Shown here one piece after another: positions 38,415 through 50,215 of a stretch of DNA of 64,000 nt (its first letter is position 1; each line of letters opens with the position of its first letter). This stretch comes from Rhizophagus irregularis (lineage: Eukaryota > Glomeromycota > Glomeromycetes > Glomerales > Glomeraceae), in NCBI RefSeq assembly GCF_026210795.1, contig NC_089460.1:992001-1056000 (forward strand). The letters are read 5' to 3'. Made by a program: the position numbers and the translations under genes. A model generated the notes under the pieces. It did not search any database and was not told the origin of the DNA. It saw only the letters and a list, made by a program, of their open reading frames with translations.

Positions 38415-38865
38415 ACTTAGCTTCTTTATATTTATATTTAACTGTTAATTAATATTCTGCAAATTTTTAAAATCATCATCTTGATTTTTTTTTGATAATG
38501 ATCTTTTCTTGGTGATTTTAATTAAGATTTATTCAAATTTGTTATAAAATAATATTTTCAAATATTTATAGCAAGATAAATTCTGTACCAATAATTTTAT
38601 TCAAGTCAGTTCATGTTTTATAATATGTAATCAGTTTATATTTTTGCCTATCTTGAATAATCTTAAATGCTTTATATTTCTATATATATAAAGTTAAAAT
38701 TAAAAGTTAAAAGTCAAAATATTTCAGTTTTGGAGGTCTTAAAGTTAAAATTAAAGTTAAAATTTATCATATCATATGATTTTAAATAGTTGTGAAATAA
38801 TAAAAATTTTAAATTGCAATAACTCTATTAATATTAAAACTATAAATATGAAAATAATGAAATTA

Positions 38866-39060
38866 GTGTTGCTGTCCAAAATTTATTTAATGATAAAATT
38901 AAAAATCTGAAATTTAAAAACTTTATTTTTAATAAAAAAATTGGCAAATCTGAAACTTTTCTAAATTATAATTAGTTTCAGAAAAGTATAATAACAGTTT
39001 AAACAATTAATTTTATTATAAAAAATAGTTTTAAATTAAATTTTAACTAAACTAAAATCT
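38866..39060 (+). repeat. Dispersed AT-rich repeat, copy 1
   Basis: About 195 bases similar to 58524-58700 in the same orientation. Shared words include ATTGCTGCCCAAAA/GTTGCTGTCCAAAA, ACTTTATTTTTAAT and CAATTAATTTTATTATAAAA. It looks like a decayed transposon fragment; ends and family are not resolved. Confidence 0.65.
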
Positions 39061-39452
39061 TGAAAAAATAGTTTTGGCAAGCATCTTTATATAAAATACA
39101 TATTATTTAAATCCTTTCAATAAAATAAATCAAATAGTATAAAAATTATTGGAATTTAATTACTAAATACCAAAATCATAAGCATAATATTTAAATAAGT
39201 AAGTATAAATTAATATTAATATTATCAATATAATCTTACTATCATATGATTAAAACTTTTAAATAAGTTATAGATTATTAAATTCTTTTTTTTTTTGCAA
39301 GGTAATGCAATTCATGAGTTTATTAGTTACATAATAGTAGTACAGAAATTTCTGATATATACATAACTAATCTATTAAAACTCTGAACCAGTTTCCCATC
39401 CTATAGATTGCTTCTGTGTCCTACTATCACCAATATGAAATTCATCTATATC

Positions 39453-39697
39453 TAAAGTTGCTGGAGAAACTAGGGGGTTTTGGCAAGTTGTTAAAATGCT
39501 GAAATGGCGAAACTTTGCTAAAACTATATAAAAGTCTTATTAAAAAGTTAGAAAAACTCTGGAGAAAAGCAAAACCTGATGAAACTTATTATAAATGCTG
39601 AAACTGCTAAAATCTTGCCAAAACTATAATAAAACTATAGTAAAATTTTGAAGAAACTAATCGTAGAATTTTGGAGAGGTTTAGGCAAGCAACCTTA
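39453..39697 (+). mobile_element. hAT-type MITE family 2, copy 2
   Basis: A 245-bp relative of the element at 37306-37549, aligning along its length including AACTTATTATAAATGC and the end GGCAAGCAACCTTA. The GCCGAAACT words are mutated. Flanks TCTATATC and CCTATATT match at 6 of 8 bases. It looks older than copy 1. Confidence 0.82.
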
Positions 39698-39870
39698 CCT
39701 ATATTCTCCTATAGTAGCTATTAGATTATATAGAATCATTATTATCATATGGCTTCAGTATGTGCTTTCACTACTTTCTAAATAAAAGAAAAAGGATTAT
39801 ATCTGTATTTGTATATCTTGATATTATTATATACCTTCCAAATTACCCTATTTCCTTCCCTAATAAGTCA

Positions 39871-40380
39871 TCAGGAAATTTGTTTAGGCGTAATAATTTA
39901 GTGTAATATTTCGGAGATGGTGTAAAATTTTGAAATATTATACTAAAAATGTAATATTACAAAAGTTTACGCTCTTAAATTTGAATAATTATAGTAATTT
40001 AAGAATATCTCACTATCTACTGATCCAATCAAGACGATCTATAGCTCATTGGAATCAGCTCATCAAGACGAATCGAATGGTAGTAAAATCGCATTTCTAC
40101 AGTTGATAGAACGCTCTATAGTATGCAATAAAGTTTTAAATTAATAGAAAGTTATCTATCAAACATAAAGATATGATTTTACTACCATTCGATTCGTCTT
40201 GATGAGCTGATTCCAATGAGCTATAGATCGTCTTGATTGGATCAGTAGATAGTGAGATATTCTTAAATTACTATAATTATTCAAATTTAAGAGCGTAAAC
40301 TTTTGTAATATTACAATATTTCAAAATTTTACACCACCTCCAAAATATTACACTAAATTACGCCTAAACAAATTTCCTGA
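39871..40380. mobile_element. Foldback MITE, copy B (uninterrupted)
   Basis: A 510-bp palindromic element: arms of about 210-220 bp (39871-40089 and 40172-40380) around a short loop. The arms are nearly identical, so the DNA or a transcript could form a long hairpin. Outer ends are TCAGGAAATTTGTTTAGGCG. It serves as the empty-site reference for the nested insertion in copy A. Confidence 0.9.
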
Positions 40381-40411
40381 TGTTATTATTATAATAGATA
40401 TGTAAAATATA

Positions 40412-40580
40412 CATGCTGCCCAAATTATTTTGGGATGCCATAATTATAATTTGGGATGCTATAATTCATTCAGTTTATATATAATTTACTATGTAAAGTG
40501 CCAAAATAATTTGGGATGCCATAATTGAATTTGGGATTTTACTTATAATTACGGCAGTCCAAAATAATTTGGGTGGCATG
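40412..40580. mobile_element. 169-bp TA-flanked MITE
   Basis: Ends CATGCTGCCCAAATTATTTT and inverted CATGCCACCCAAATTATTTT are flanked by TA on both sides (40410-40411, 40581-40582), fitting a Tc1/mariner-type MITE. ATTTGGGAT(G/T) words recur inside. It lies 31 bases from the foldback element at 39871-40380. Confidence 0.85.
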
Positions 40581-41523
40581 TATAATGTAAAATAACAACT
40601 TTCATAATATTTAAGGTGGTATGAAAATTTATTTTTCAATAGTGAATTTTTTATAATCATTTTAAAGTCCAAATCTCAAATTATAATGAGAACTTTGGAT
40701 TGTTTTTGAAGCAGTATATTAAGAAGATGGTAATACAAAAAAAAGAAAAAAATTTTACAAGCCACTTCTCAATTTATTTAGAAAAAAGTAAAATAATTTA
40801 GAAAATAGTATAATTATTAATAGCAAGGTTATTGGTGATAAAGCACACAAAATCAAATTGAAGTATATGTTGATGCAAATAGAAGTCAAATTAAATATTT
40901 ATTGAATAATAAAATATATGTATTTTTGACCTTTTTTTTTGAAAATAAAAAAAGATTTCATAGCTTCATTATAAAATTTATGTGCTATATTAAAAAAACT
41001 GACTGTCATTACTTTTGCCAGGGTCTGTATCTTATTTATCTCTTTAACTTTATTTTAGTTATTTGCCTGGAATTTATTAATAACTTTAGAAAATTACAGT
41101 TAGAAGAATAATATTCTTTAAAAAATAAATAACAAAAAAAAATTATAATATATCAATATATAATATTAAAAAATAATGTGATAAATGTATTTTTGCCTTT
41201 TTGCAAATTTACTTAAGATGGCAAAGGTGGTTTTAAATGTCATTTGTGATTTATTTGACAAAAACCATTTTTTTTATCAAGTGATTGGCAAAGAAATTTC
41301 CTTTTTGGAAATTGTGTGATCCTTATGTATAAACACAAATTTCAGTAACAAAATTTCCTTTTTGGGTTCGCGTAATCGCGTAATACAAATTGACCAATAA
41401 AAAGCGCACATCATATACAATTAAAAGTTCGTTCATATTAATTTTTCACTATTTAGTAATCAGATGTCTATAAAAATTCAAATGGTAAAAATAAAATTAA
41501 ATTCTTGTATGTAAAAGCTAACT

Positions 41524-41720
41524 ACAGTCAGCTCGCGTTTATAACGAATTTCGATATAACGAATTATTTAGAACATAAGAATAATAATGAAATCTCAAAT
41601 TTTTTTACCGTTTTTTAAAAGTAGTATTCTGAAGGCCCATTTAGTTTTGCAAACATTAATTTAGGGAAAATGCCGATCTTACGTTCAAAACACATTTTTA
41701 TCACCATTATTTTCGCCGGG
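41524..41720 (+). mobile_element. Lone end of a pogo/Tc1-type element
   Basis: TA followed by CAGTCAGCTCGCGTTTATAA and then CGAATTTCGATATAACGAA resembles the terminus of the nested element at 34971. I could not find the matching inverted end; GGGAACTGTA near 41712 may be a degraded one. The right boundary is a guess. Confidence 0.45.
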
Positions 41721-42087
41721 AACTGTATTGATCATTATCAAGTATTACATAAATAAATATATTTAATAAATTTTATTTATTATTTCTTTTTAATCATTTC
41801 ATCTTTGATTCATCTTATTATTGATGGATGTTTTATTAAAAATTTAGCCAAGATATAATATTAATATATAAAACATTATAATATATGATTTATAAAATTT
41901 TAAAGGAACTTATTAATTGTTGATTTTCCGTTCTTCATACGATCCGATCGGAGAGAAAAATAATAATAAGTGAATATATAAACATAATTCAAATAATTAA
42001 TTCATCAGAACATAGAAGTTGCATATTAAAAGGAAAATTTACGAATAAATAAGTTTTTGCTACTATGCTTCATTACTTCGCGTCGCG

Positions 42088-42119
<32 letters not shown>

Positions 42120-42690
42120 AACATAATACAATTTATCTAGCAAAAGTTTTAGTTAACATCGAAAAAAGAATTGGTAATCGGTTCTATAATAACGACTACT
42201 TTGACTTTTTAATTACAGTAGCTACAAATTTGATATTTTTAATGTCCGTATGTTTCTTTCTTTATACGATATCAATCAGCTGCGGATAAATTCAATACTA
42301 TCTTATCAATCAATTAACAATCTTCAATCAATATGATTTGATTATACTTTATCATAAGAGAAATCTTTTTTTCAGTCGAGTTTGGATTTCATCATGATCA
42401 TTTAATCAGTTCATCATTCTCATGTAACAGAAAAAAAATGTCGTAAAGATACTATTATTTAAACTCAAATCAGTCAATATTTCCGCAGTCTATTGAATAC
42501 AAATACGGCGTTTCTTCTCTTAACTCAGTTTTGAAAATTCTTTTCTTTATTTTTACAGAAACTCTATTCAGATAATTATATTTCCCACTATATATTTGAT
42601 CACTATATATTTGACCTATTATTAAACACTTTATAATTTCTCCGAATAACAAATATTATATATTATTTCAACATATTTAAAGAAATTAAT

Positions 42691-44534
42691 ATGTCTGTAT
42701 CATCAGAAGAGGATAATAATTTATATCAACAATTGCAACATCAACTGCAAAGAATTGCTCTTACTGCGCCAATCACAACACAAGGAACCACATGTATACC
42801 CTCTTTTGCTGGATCTATGCCTCAACTAGCACCTCCATTAAAAACAAAGAGAAAACAAGTAAAAAACGCTTGTGGTAAGTAAAACTTTCATTTATTTATT
42901 TTTTTTTCACGTAACTTGTCTGTAAAATATGTTTTATTGCTTATTACCATATTTACCTATTTTGGAGTCTTTTTTTGGCTATAAAATAATTTTGTACTAC
43001 TTAATTCCGGGAGCTCGGAATTTGACATTTTGTGTAACAATTGTTTAAAATTTTGACATTATTAGTAAACTGTCAAAAGGCATGCAAGAGATGTGATGAT
43101 GGAAGACCCTGTCAACGTTGTATAAAATACGGGCTTACTGAAACATGTAAAAACTCTATTCGAAAAGAGAGAAAAAAAGGTATCAAAAGAGGTCCATATA
43201 AACGTCGTACACAGATAAAAGGTAAAAATCCTCATAAAATAATGTACTATTATTAAAGATTTGTTAATTTTATTTTATTTTTTTTTTAAGACCAAGACGA
43301 TAAATATACGACATCAACGAGTTCTGTTTCCTCTGAAGTTTTTACAGTACCCGCTTCTTACGGACAAATTGGTGAACTACCTGTTAATCCCCTTCCTATT
43401 AATCTTCCGTCAATCTCTTCACAAATATTTGGAACACAACTGTCAACACTCGATAGCGGTGAAAAATTTATTCTCATTCCTCAAAGTTCAGGAGGCACTT
43501 CATATTATGTTCTTATGCCAGTTCAACAACAAAATCAAATTTCTATTTTACCTACTAGAATTTGTGCTAGTAAAGATTTAACTACCGATTTAGATCAAGA
43601 TATACAGGTTAAAATAGAATCTGAATTTCAATCAGGAGTATCTGATGGATTACTTTTAGAAGAAGATTCTAAATTCGCTGTCAATAAGGAAGAAAATTAC
43701 GAAATCATCCCAAATAAAGAAAAAGAAAAAAAAGATAAATCGAATTTATCTGTTCTTTCTCTTGTATGTAGTGGTTTATTGAATCAAGAGACTGATACTT
43801 ATGAACAAGCAAATAAAGAAATGGACGGAAATTCTTCACAAGACGAAGATAATGAATCTTTGAAATCTAATATATCTGATATACCTGTTAGCCAGAATCT
43901 AGTAAATAATGAAAAGCAACAAGTGTCAGAGTACAATAAAAAGAACCAAATACTTGATTCGGTTAAGAACAAAATCGTCAAAGAAAATTTGGAAGAGTCA
44001 CTAAAGGCACATAATACACCTGGAGATTCGGTTAAGAATACAACACATGTGGAACCACGAGTTTATAGTTGGGACTATCATTCTCCATCATTTCAAACAC
44101 CTTCAGTCGAGAGTCCTTTGTTGTTTTCAACTCCTGCTAATACTTATCCTGTAGCTCAAGCTCAATATGTGCCAATAAAGTGTGAATCAAATATTTATGA
44201 TATGAAATGCACGAGACAACAAAATGAGGAGTTTCAATTACTTCAACATGGTGACTCATTTTCTCAAAATCAAATACCAATGCGACAACAATATTATGAA
44301 ATATCCCCTTTCACACCATCTCATACGAATCCATCTAACGCTTACATGGTACAACAAAATCAAACATCATCTTTCTATCAATTTAGAGGTCAACAATTGC
44401 CACCACAATTCACACCAACTTCTTTGTCATTTGCTTTTAGTCCGAGAATTTCTAATAAAAGCACCCCTCAATCGCAAATTCGTTGTTATGCTGGCTTATC
44501 TGTCTCATCAAATGGCTTGGAAGATTCTTCTTAA
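42691..44534 (+). CDS. Zn2Cys6 zinc-cluster transcription regulator (ERT1/AcuK-like cluster)
   Basis: Fungal zinc-cluster proteins bind DNA and control metabolic genes. Three exons, 42691-42874, 43066-43221 and 43291-44534, encode 527 residues from MSVSSEEDNN. The cluster is at about residues 59-88: NACVNCQKACKRCDDGRPCQRC...GLTETC, with C-x2-C-x6-C-x5-C-x2-C-x8-C spacing and one extra Cys. The D-D-G-R-P-C-Q-R-C-I-K core is that of ERT1/AcuK-type gluconeogenesis regulators. A basic stretch RKERKKGIKRGPYKRR follows and is a likely nuclear signal and DNA contact. The remaining 400 residues are Ser/Gln/Asn-rich and look disordered; I see no fungal-specific middle homology domain or PAS domain. 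The target pathway is therefore open. Confidence 0.88.
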
Positions 44535-45036
44535 GGTCAAATTGATGAAAATGAAGGAATTTTATGTATGTATTAATTTATCAGAAAACTTCATCTGAAC
44601 GAATGAGAAACTAAAGATGATGATGTAGACATTGATAATTTATAAGCAGATTTCTTTGGAATTTTTCTTAATTTTCTTGCAATTTCAAATTTTTATGAAC
44701 AATAATACTGTTTATGTATGCAAATTTCTTGTTTTTATGCGATTTAATTTTTTTTTTTGCATTTAGCTTTAAATTTTATTTAGAAATATTATTTACCAAT
44801 ATTTGAAATTGGTATTTGAAATAAAAAAAAATATATATATATAATAATATTTTACGCGTTTTTAAACTGCGCCACGTAGAATTAGCCGTTTTTAATTAAA
44901 CCCATCGTTTGTGACGCAAATATAATGTACACTCGGATGCAATAATTATTTATAAATAGTTGATCGTAAACTCTTTCCATCTGGGGAATCAAAAAACAAT
45001 ACTCTAATTATTTCGTTTGTCATTTATTCTATTGAA
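44535..45036. other. Intergenic spacer
   Basis: About 500 bases holding the zinc-cluster 3' UTR and the promoter of the small gene. TTTATAAATA near 44949 lies about 85 bases before the next start and could act as a TATA element. Confidence 0.4.
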
Positions 45037-45346
45037 ATGACATCTTCCCCCGAAAAATCTCTTGAAACTGAATCTACAAACTCTACAAACAAACGCCAAT
45101 TTCAGAAACAACCACATAGATGTTACAATCACTTACACGATGTTTTAATTGGTCTTCAATCAAACCCATTGTATTTTCGGGAACCTTTTACTTTATTTTG
45201 GAAATGTCTCAAAAGCGAAAAAGGGTATATAGTTTAATTAATTTTAAAATATTTCTTTTTACAGACTAATAAGAACAAAATTATTCATGAAACTAATATT
45301 TTTAATCTTTAGAAAAGAACCACCTCGTTATCGGCCGAATGAATGA
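45037..45346 (+). CDS. Unknown 73-residue protein
   Basis: I do not recognise this gene. Two exons, 45037-45224 and 45313-45346, join in phase (GG/A) into 73 residues beginning MTSSPEKSLE and ending EPPRYRPNE. The first 30 residues are Ser/Thr-rich and polar; the core RCYNHLHDVLIGLQSNP and FREPFTLFWKCLK is amphipathic with two Cys. The intron has a good acceptor after a T-rich tract, and the second exon gives a Pro/Arg-rich end, which supports a real spliced gene. No signal peptide or membrane helix is clear. Confidence 0.55.
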
Positions 45347-47212
45347 CAATTGTGAACAATTGGAAATAATTTTCTTTTTAAAACATTTAAGAAAAAAAAA
45401 AAAAAAAAAAAAAATAACAATAGGTTTTTATTATAGTTTAGATACAAAATCACTCTATAAGAGAGAAATATTCAAAGTGAACACGACTTTATGAATGTAA
45501 TAGTAACGCATTATTTCATCATATAACATCCATTATTGGATGCATGTACATTGTGATTATGCTTCTCGTATGCTATAAGAAAAGAAAACTCAATGAATCA
45601 TTGATAAATTATAAATCTTACATATAATCTTGTGAAAAAGAGATTTTTTTTTCTTTTGTGGGAAAAGTTTGATTTTTTTTTTAAAAAAAAAAAAAAAATA
45701 TGCAAAATTGTTCTGGGGCAAGAATCTTTAATTTTTTTTTTAATAGTGGGGTGAGAAAGAAAGCAACCTTCTTTTGATAATATATGCAAAAAATTTTGAA
45801 AATATATATATATATATATATATATTTTATGTATATATATTACATTTTTATCCGAATTTGTATTCTTTCAATTAATGAGAAAAAAGATGCATGCAATAGG
45901 CAAAATATTAAACATACGTTTTGCAGATCGAAAGAAGGGGTTAAATAACTCAATAGTACCATATAAATGATAGATAAGCGAAAGTTATAATATTTTTTTA
46001 AACCGACAAAGTTAAATCGAAGTTTATGAAAATGAGACCCGAAAGAGGATATAAGATTTCTTTGTGTTTGATTGACACGTGCATATATGCGGAGTGTTGT
46101 TATTTCGGGATATTACCCACCTCTCAGGCTGGTAATTGCTTGTGGCTTGAGAAGTTGAACTAACCAACTTTTTTTCAACAAGTCACGTGAATATGTAGGA
46201 ACTCAATGGAATATGTTTCAAAATTGAAGATTTAGTAATTTATAAATCCATTTCCATACAATGAGAATTTTCTTATCTCCTCTTAAAAGCGAAACCTTAA
46301 ACAGAATTTTCAACAGAAAAAAAGTTATTTATAACCGGATTATCTCTTAAATTTTTTTTGCTAAACTAAAATAATTTACAATTCCACCTAAATCAAGTTG
46401 TATTCAATTAACTCATATGTCACGGAATTTTTTTTGTGTTCAATAAAATATATTTTGACTGTTAACGGTTCTAAATGAATTTATCTGTTACAACAGTTAA
46501 TGATTAAGTAATCCTTTAACTAAATCCGGTTTTGTATTTTTATTGTATTTTTTTTATTTATATTTTTATATTTTTATTATATAAAAAAAAAATCTTTTTT
46601 ATTTTACACTAATTTTTATTTGTTCGAGTAATATATACAACAAACATATATGACTCCTATTGACACAATACTCCAAAAATATTAATTTTTGACTTTCTTT
46701 ATATTTTTTCTTTACAAGTACTTTTTTTTCCTTTGAATATTTTTTAATATATAACCAACTTCATAAAAAAAAATTTTTTTTTTTTTCCTTTCTTTGAACA
46801 ATAAAAAAAATCGAAAACAATTTCTATTATCATTTTATTTTCTTGAAAGTCACTGCAATCATTTTGTATCACGACTTTTCTACTTTTTGCCGTCTAAACT
46901 GCTAAGCCATTATCATTATAATACCCCTCACCCCACCTTAATATCTATTCATACTCAGACTATATATAGCAGCGGTATTTTTGTTCTTTTTTTTTTTTTA
47001 GCTTTGTTCACCGAACTATTTGAACAAAAAAAAAAATCTTGGCTGTGGTCTCTAAGCCAATTTTTCCCCCCTTACCCCCTTTGCAACGGCTTAGGGTTAT
47101 TTCCAAATTAAAACTCGTTTTATTGATGCGATAGTTTACATTTTTGTAAACTTCTAAAATTATACGTATTTTTTACGATTTTTAATTACCTTTTTATAAT
47201 TATAATAATATA
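45347..47212. other. 1.9-kb upstream region of the 906-residue protein gene
   Basis: This region carries a long A run (45391-45413), an AT dinucleotide run (45801-45825), two CACGTG boxes (near 46077 and 46184), C-rich tracts and a TATA-like site. The length and motif content suggest a large promoter and 5' UTR. A non-ATG open frame at 46794-47111 spans pyrimidine tracts and is not called. Confidence 0.5.
46961..46968 (+). promoter_or_regulatory. Possible TATA box of the 906-residue protein gene
   Basis: TATATATA followed by GCAGCGG, set in a locally C-rich stretch, lies about 250 bases before the start codon at 47213. A pyrimidine tract lies between. Positional inference only. Confidence 0.35.
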
Positions 47213-50200
47213 ATGACCACGGCCGCCGCGCCAGCAATGTCTAGTGAACGATTTCAAAATACAAAAAATAGGATCGCGTCACTATCAAGTAAAAATGAAG
47301 AGGTAAATAAAATAAAAATAAAATTTATTATTTTAATAAAATAATTTAGTCTATTTTATTTAATTAATCAGCTAATTTATGATATTTTTATTTTATTTTT
47401 TTTTTTGAATGGTCACTTTTAATTTCATTATTACTTTTTTTTTTCTTTTTCTCTTTCTAAATAGTTTCTCGACCAAATAAACAAATTACAACATTCACAT
47501 TCTCAAGCTTTAACTGCATTAAATAGTCAATTGGAAACCATTCCTACAGATGATTCAGAACAAAATATTGATAATCTAGTTAATAATTTAAAATTTAATC
47601 AAAGGCGTAGTAATAATTTACAACAACAATCAATATCTACTGTACTTAGGTCAGATAAATTAGGTAACGGAAAAGATCTTGAAGATGTAATGGAGGTGGA
47701 AGATGATTATAAAATGAAAATGAATGGAACAGGAACAATTACTGCTATTGATGATTCTTTATCATCGAGAAAATCGGCAAAACTTGCAATGGTAAATCGT
47801 ACTGTTAAGGAATTAAAAAAAATTGAATCTAATGGAGAATTGGATCGAAAATATTTTTCAGCTGAAAATAATTCAGATTCTGAAGATGTTAATGAGAATA
47901 GTAGTATTGAAGATAAAGATTTTGAAAATATTAACGATCGACGAAGAATTCTTAAGAGTCATCCTACTTTAACTATTAATACTAAAACTACAAAATCATC
48001 TTCACGATTAATTACACCAGAATCTTCTGATTCAGAATTTGATATTTCAAAAGCACATATGCCTCTTGCTCCTACATTAGGTGGAAGTAGAAATTCTCTT
48101 CGTGCTGCTCGTCATAGTTCTGCTGAACATTATAATGGTAACATAACAGAACGACGTGGTCGGGGTATATTTTCAATGGATGATGTCATTGAAGAAGAAA
48201 GAGGAGGTTCTTTATCAGATGTAGCTGAACAAAATGAAATAAGTACTGAAAATATTAATCGTATGCGGGGTAAGCAAATAATTTCTGCAAATGGTAGAAA
48301 GCGAACACAAAAATATATGGATGAAAATGATGTTCCTAAAACAATTAAAATGCATCGAAGACCACAAACAGATGATTCATATGCTGATATTCCAGATGAT
48401 AATAGTAGTGTAATGTCAACCGATTCTTATCTTCAAATAGAAGAACTTAGAGCGCGCATTCAAAAACTTGAGTCAGAACGCATTGATGATGGTATGTTTT
48501 ATTATCTTTAAAATCATAATAAAAAATATATAAATTAATTATAATAATAATTATAATAAAATTTATAATAATTTCTTAATAACAATTTATTTATTTATTT
48601 ATATTAAACAGAACTTATGTCTGAACGAAAGAGCCAAAGAAGAAAGAAACATCATTCTGATTCAATATCTCCAGCTGCTCTGTCTCCTGATAGTTCCCAA
48701 GGTGGGACCAGTTCGATCACAGGTGTTCCAAGACGTTCTCCGGCATTGGCCCAACATCAAAAACATTTGCAAAATGCCTTTGATATGTTTGAGAAAGCAT
48801 TTACAACAGATTATCCGGTTGATGATTCCTCACCCCCACCTTCACATTCAATGGCAATGGTAGTGTCATCGGCACTTTCATTAAATCAAAAGTTGCGTTC
48901 AATCATGTCACAAATGGAACTTGATGGTCAACTTGAAAGAGGAATGAAGGCATTATTAAAAACGAGTGATGAACAGGTCCGAAGTTTAACCGAATGTTTA
49001 TTAGCACTTGCTCCTCTTTCTCCAAAAAGAGTATCATCAAAGAAAATGGAGAGAGATCAACTTGGTATAAAAGGATATGCTTATTATCCTGGTGATTCAT
49101 CCCTCTTGCAAGCTTCTACTCCTTCACATTCCACACGATCTATTTCTCCTCCTATACCAAGAATATCATCTGCTCCAGTTATTGCTTCCCATGAATCACA
49201 GATTAGTGAACATGATCAGCTACATGATCAATCCTCACGAAGAGTTTCTCCAGGTCCTCCATCTGATCAATCATCTCCACCTAATTCATATTATGTTCCA
49301 CAAAGAGCTACATCACGTTATAGGTCTTCCTCTCCAACCTTACCAGAATATAATGATTCACAAATTTCAGCTACACGTGTATTAGAACGAAAATCACGTC
49401 GTTCCTCTGGTACTGCATATTCTGGTACAAATCCTATTTCATCAACTTCACCTTCTCCACCACCAATGCAACATCCACCTTCTCATTATGATCAACCGGG
49501 GTCGCGTGTTTATTATGAACGCGAAATTCCACGTGAAACACCTCGTGAACTACCTCGGTTACAAAGATTCAGTATACAAGGATATAACAATGTTTCATCC
49601 CAACCGGCCTCTTCAGCATATCAGAGAACTGCATCACGTCCATTAACACATATTCGAACCGATGAATTATCTTATCCTTCTAATCACGTTCGAACATCAT
49701 CTACATCATCTACATCATCTATTCATCGTTCTTCATCGGGAAGATCATATACGTCACGTGTTGCTAATGAAGAATATGTAAATAGTCCAGTTTCAACTAC
49801 AAGATCACAACCACGATATGAGTATACTCGAAGGTATCCTTCTGATGGTCAATCTCCAATAGAAAGACGTCCAACGCCTGGAATGGAGACGGATCGGAGA
49901 TATTCAAGACGTTTGGTAAATCAAATATACGAGCCTGAAGATGGCTATGATGGGTCAAATGGTTACGGAGAAAATATTCCTGAAAGAGATTACATTAGAG
50001 ATGATAAAATGGGAATAAGAAGAAACATCTCTAATGGTAGTGGTACTTTTAGACAAAAAATGGTACCTGCTCAAGAACAAGAAGTAAACAGAAATGTTGG
50101 AGTTGGTAATGAAGAAAGTCGAGGTGGTCAACAAAATGATGAAATAAATGATCAAAATGTTCAAGTAAACGGCACGAATGTTGAAAATAGTGAAGAAAAT

Positions 50201-50215
50201 GACGGATATATATGA
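47213..50215 (+). CDS. Unknown large Ser-rich, mostly disordered protein (906 residues)
   Basis: I do not recognise a family. Three exons, 47213-47302, 47465-48491 and 48612-50215, join in phase into 906 residues starting MTTAAAPAMSSERFQNTKNR. A short N-terminal coiled coil (FLDQINKLQHSHSQALTALNSQLETI) is followed by an acidic, Ser/Asn-rich region, a second coiled coil (YLQIEELRARIQKLESERIDDELMSERK, about 355-385) and a compact helical block AMVVSSALSLNQKLRSIMSQ...MKALLKTSDEQVRSL near residues 450-500. The rest is Ser/Pro/Arg/Tyr-rich with many SP and RRSS sites, typical of cytoskeletal or polarity scaffolds under kinase control. That last point is inference from composition. Confidence 0.75.

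Larger units (their letters stand above)
32072..42690. other. 10.6-kb gene-free, transposon-rich AT island
   Basis: Between ALKBH1 and the zinc-cluster gene no conserved protein is encoded on either strand. Base composition is strongly AT. At least ten short non-autonomous DNA elements or ends are marked separately. Stretches outside them (for example 33400-34530, 35700-36080, 36320-37290, 37560-38180, 40590-41520, 41750-42600) show only AT-rich low-complexity sequence to my eye. The last ~500 bases should include the zinc-cluster promoter. Confidence 0.75.

Noticed and set aside
42065-42289. ATG-started 74-codon hydrophobic frame (LLFLLFL repeats)
   Set aside because: Low-complexity T-rich sequence next to the zinc-cluster promoter, no splice or family support; I cannot exclude a small membrane protein but do not call it.
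32072-42690. Retroelements or an autonomous transposase in the AT island
   Set aside because: No reverse transcriptase, integrase or transposase motif and no long terminal direct repeats were seen; all elements found are short and non-coding.
46794-47111. 105-codon open frame in the promoter region
   Set aside because: It lacks an ATG at its start, is built on pyrimidine tracts and spans the TATA-like site.
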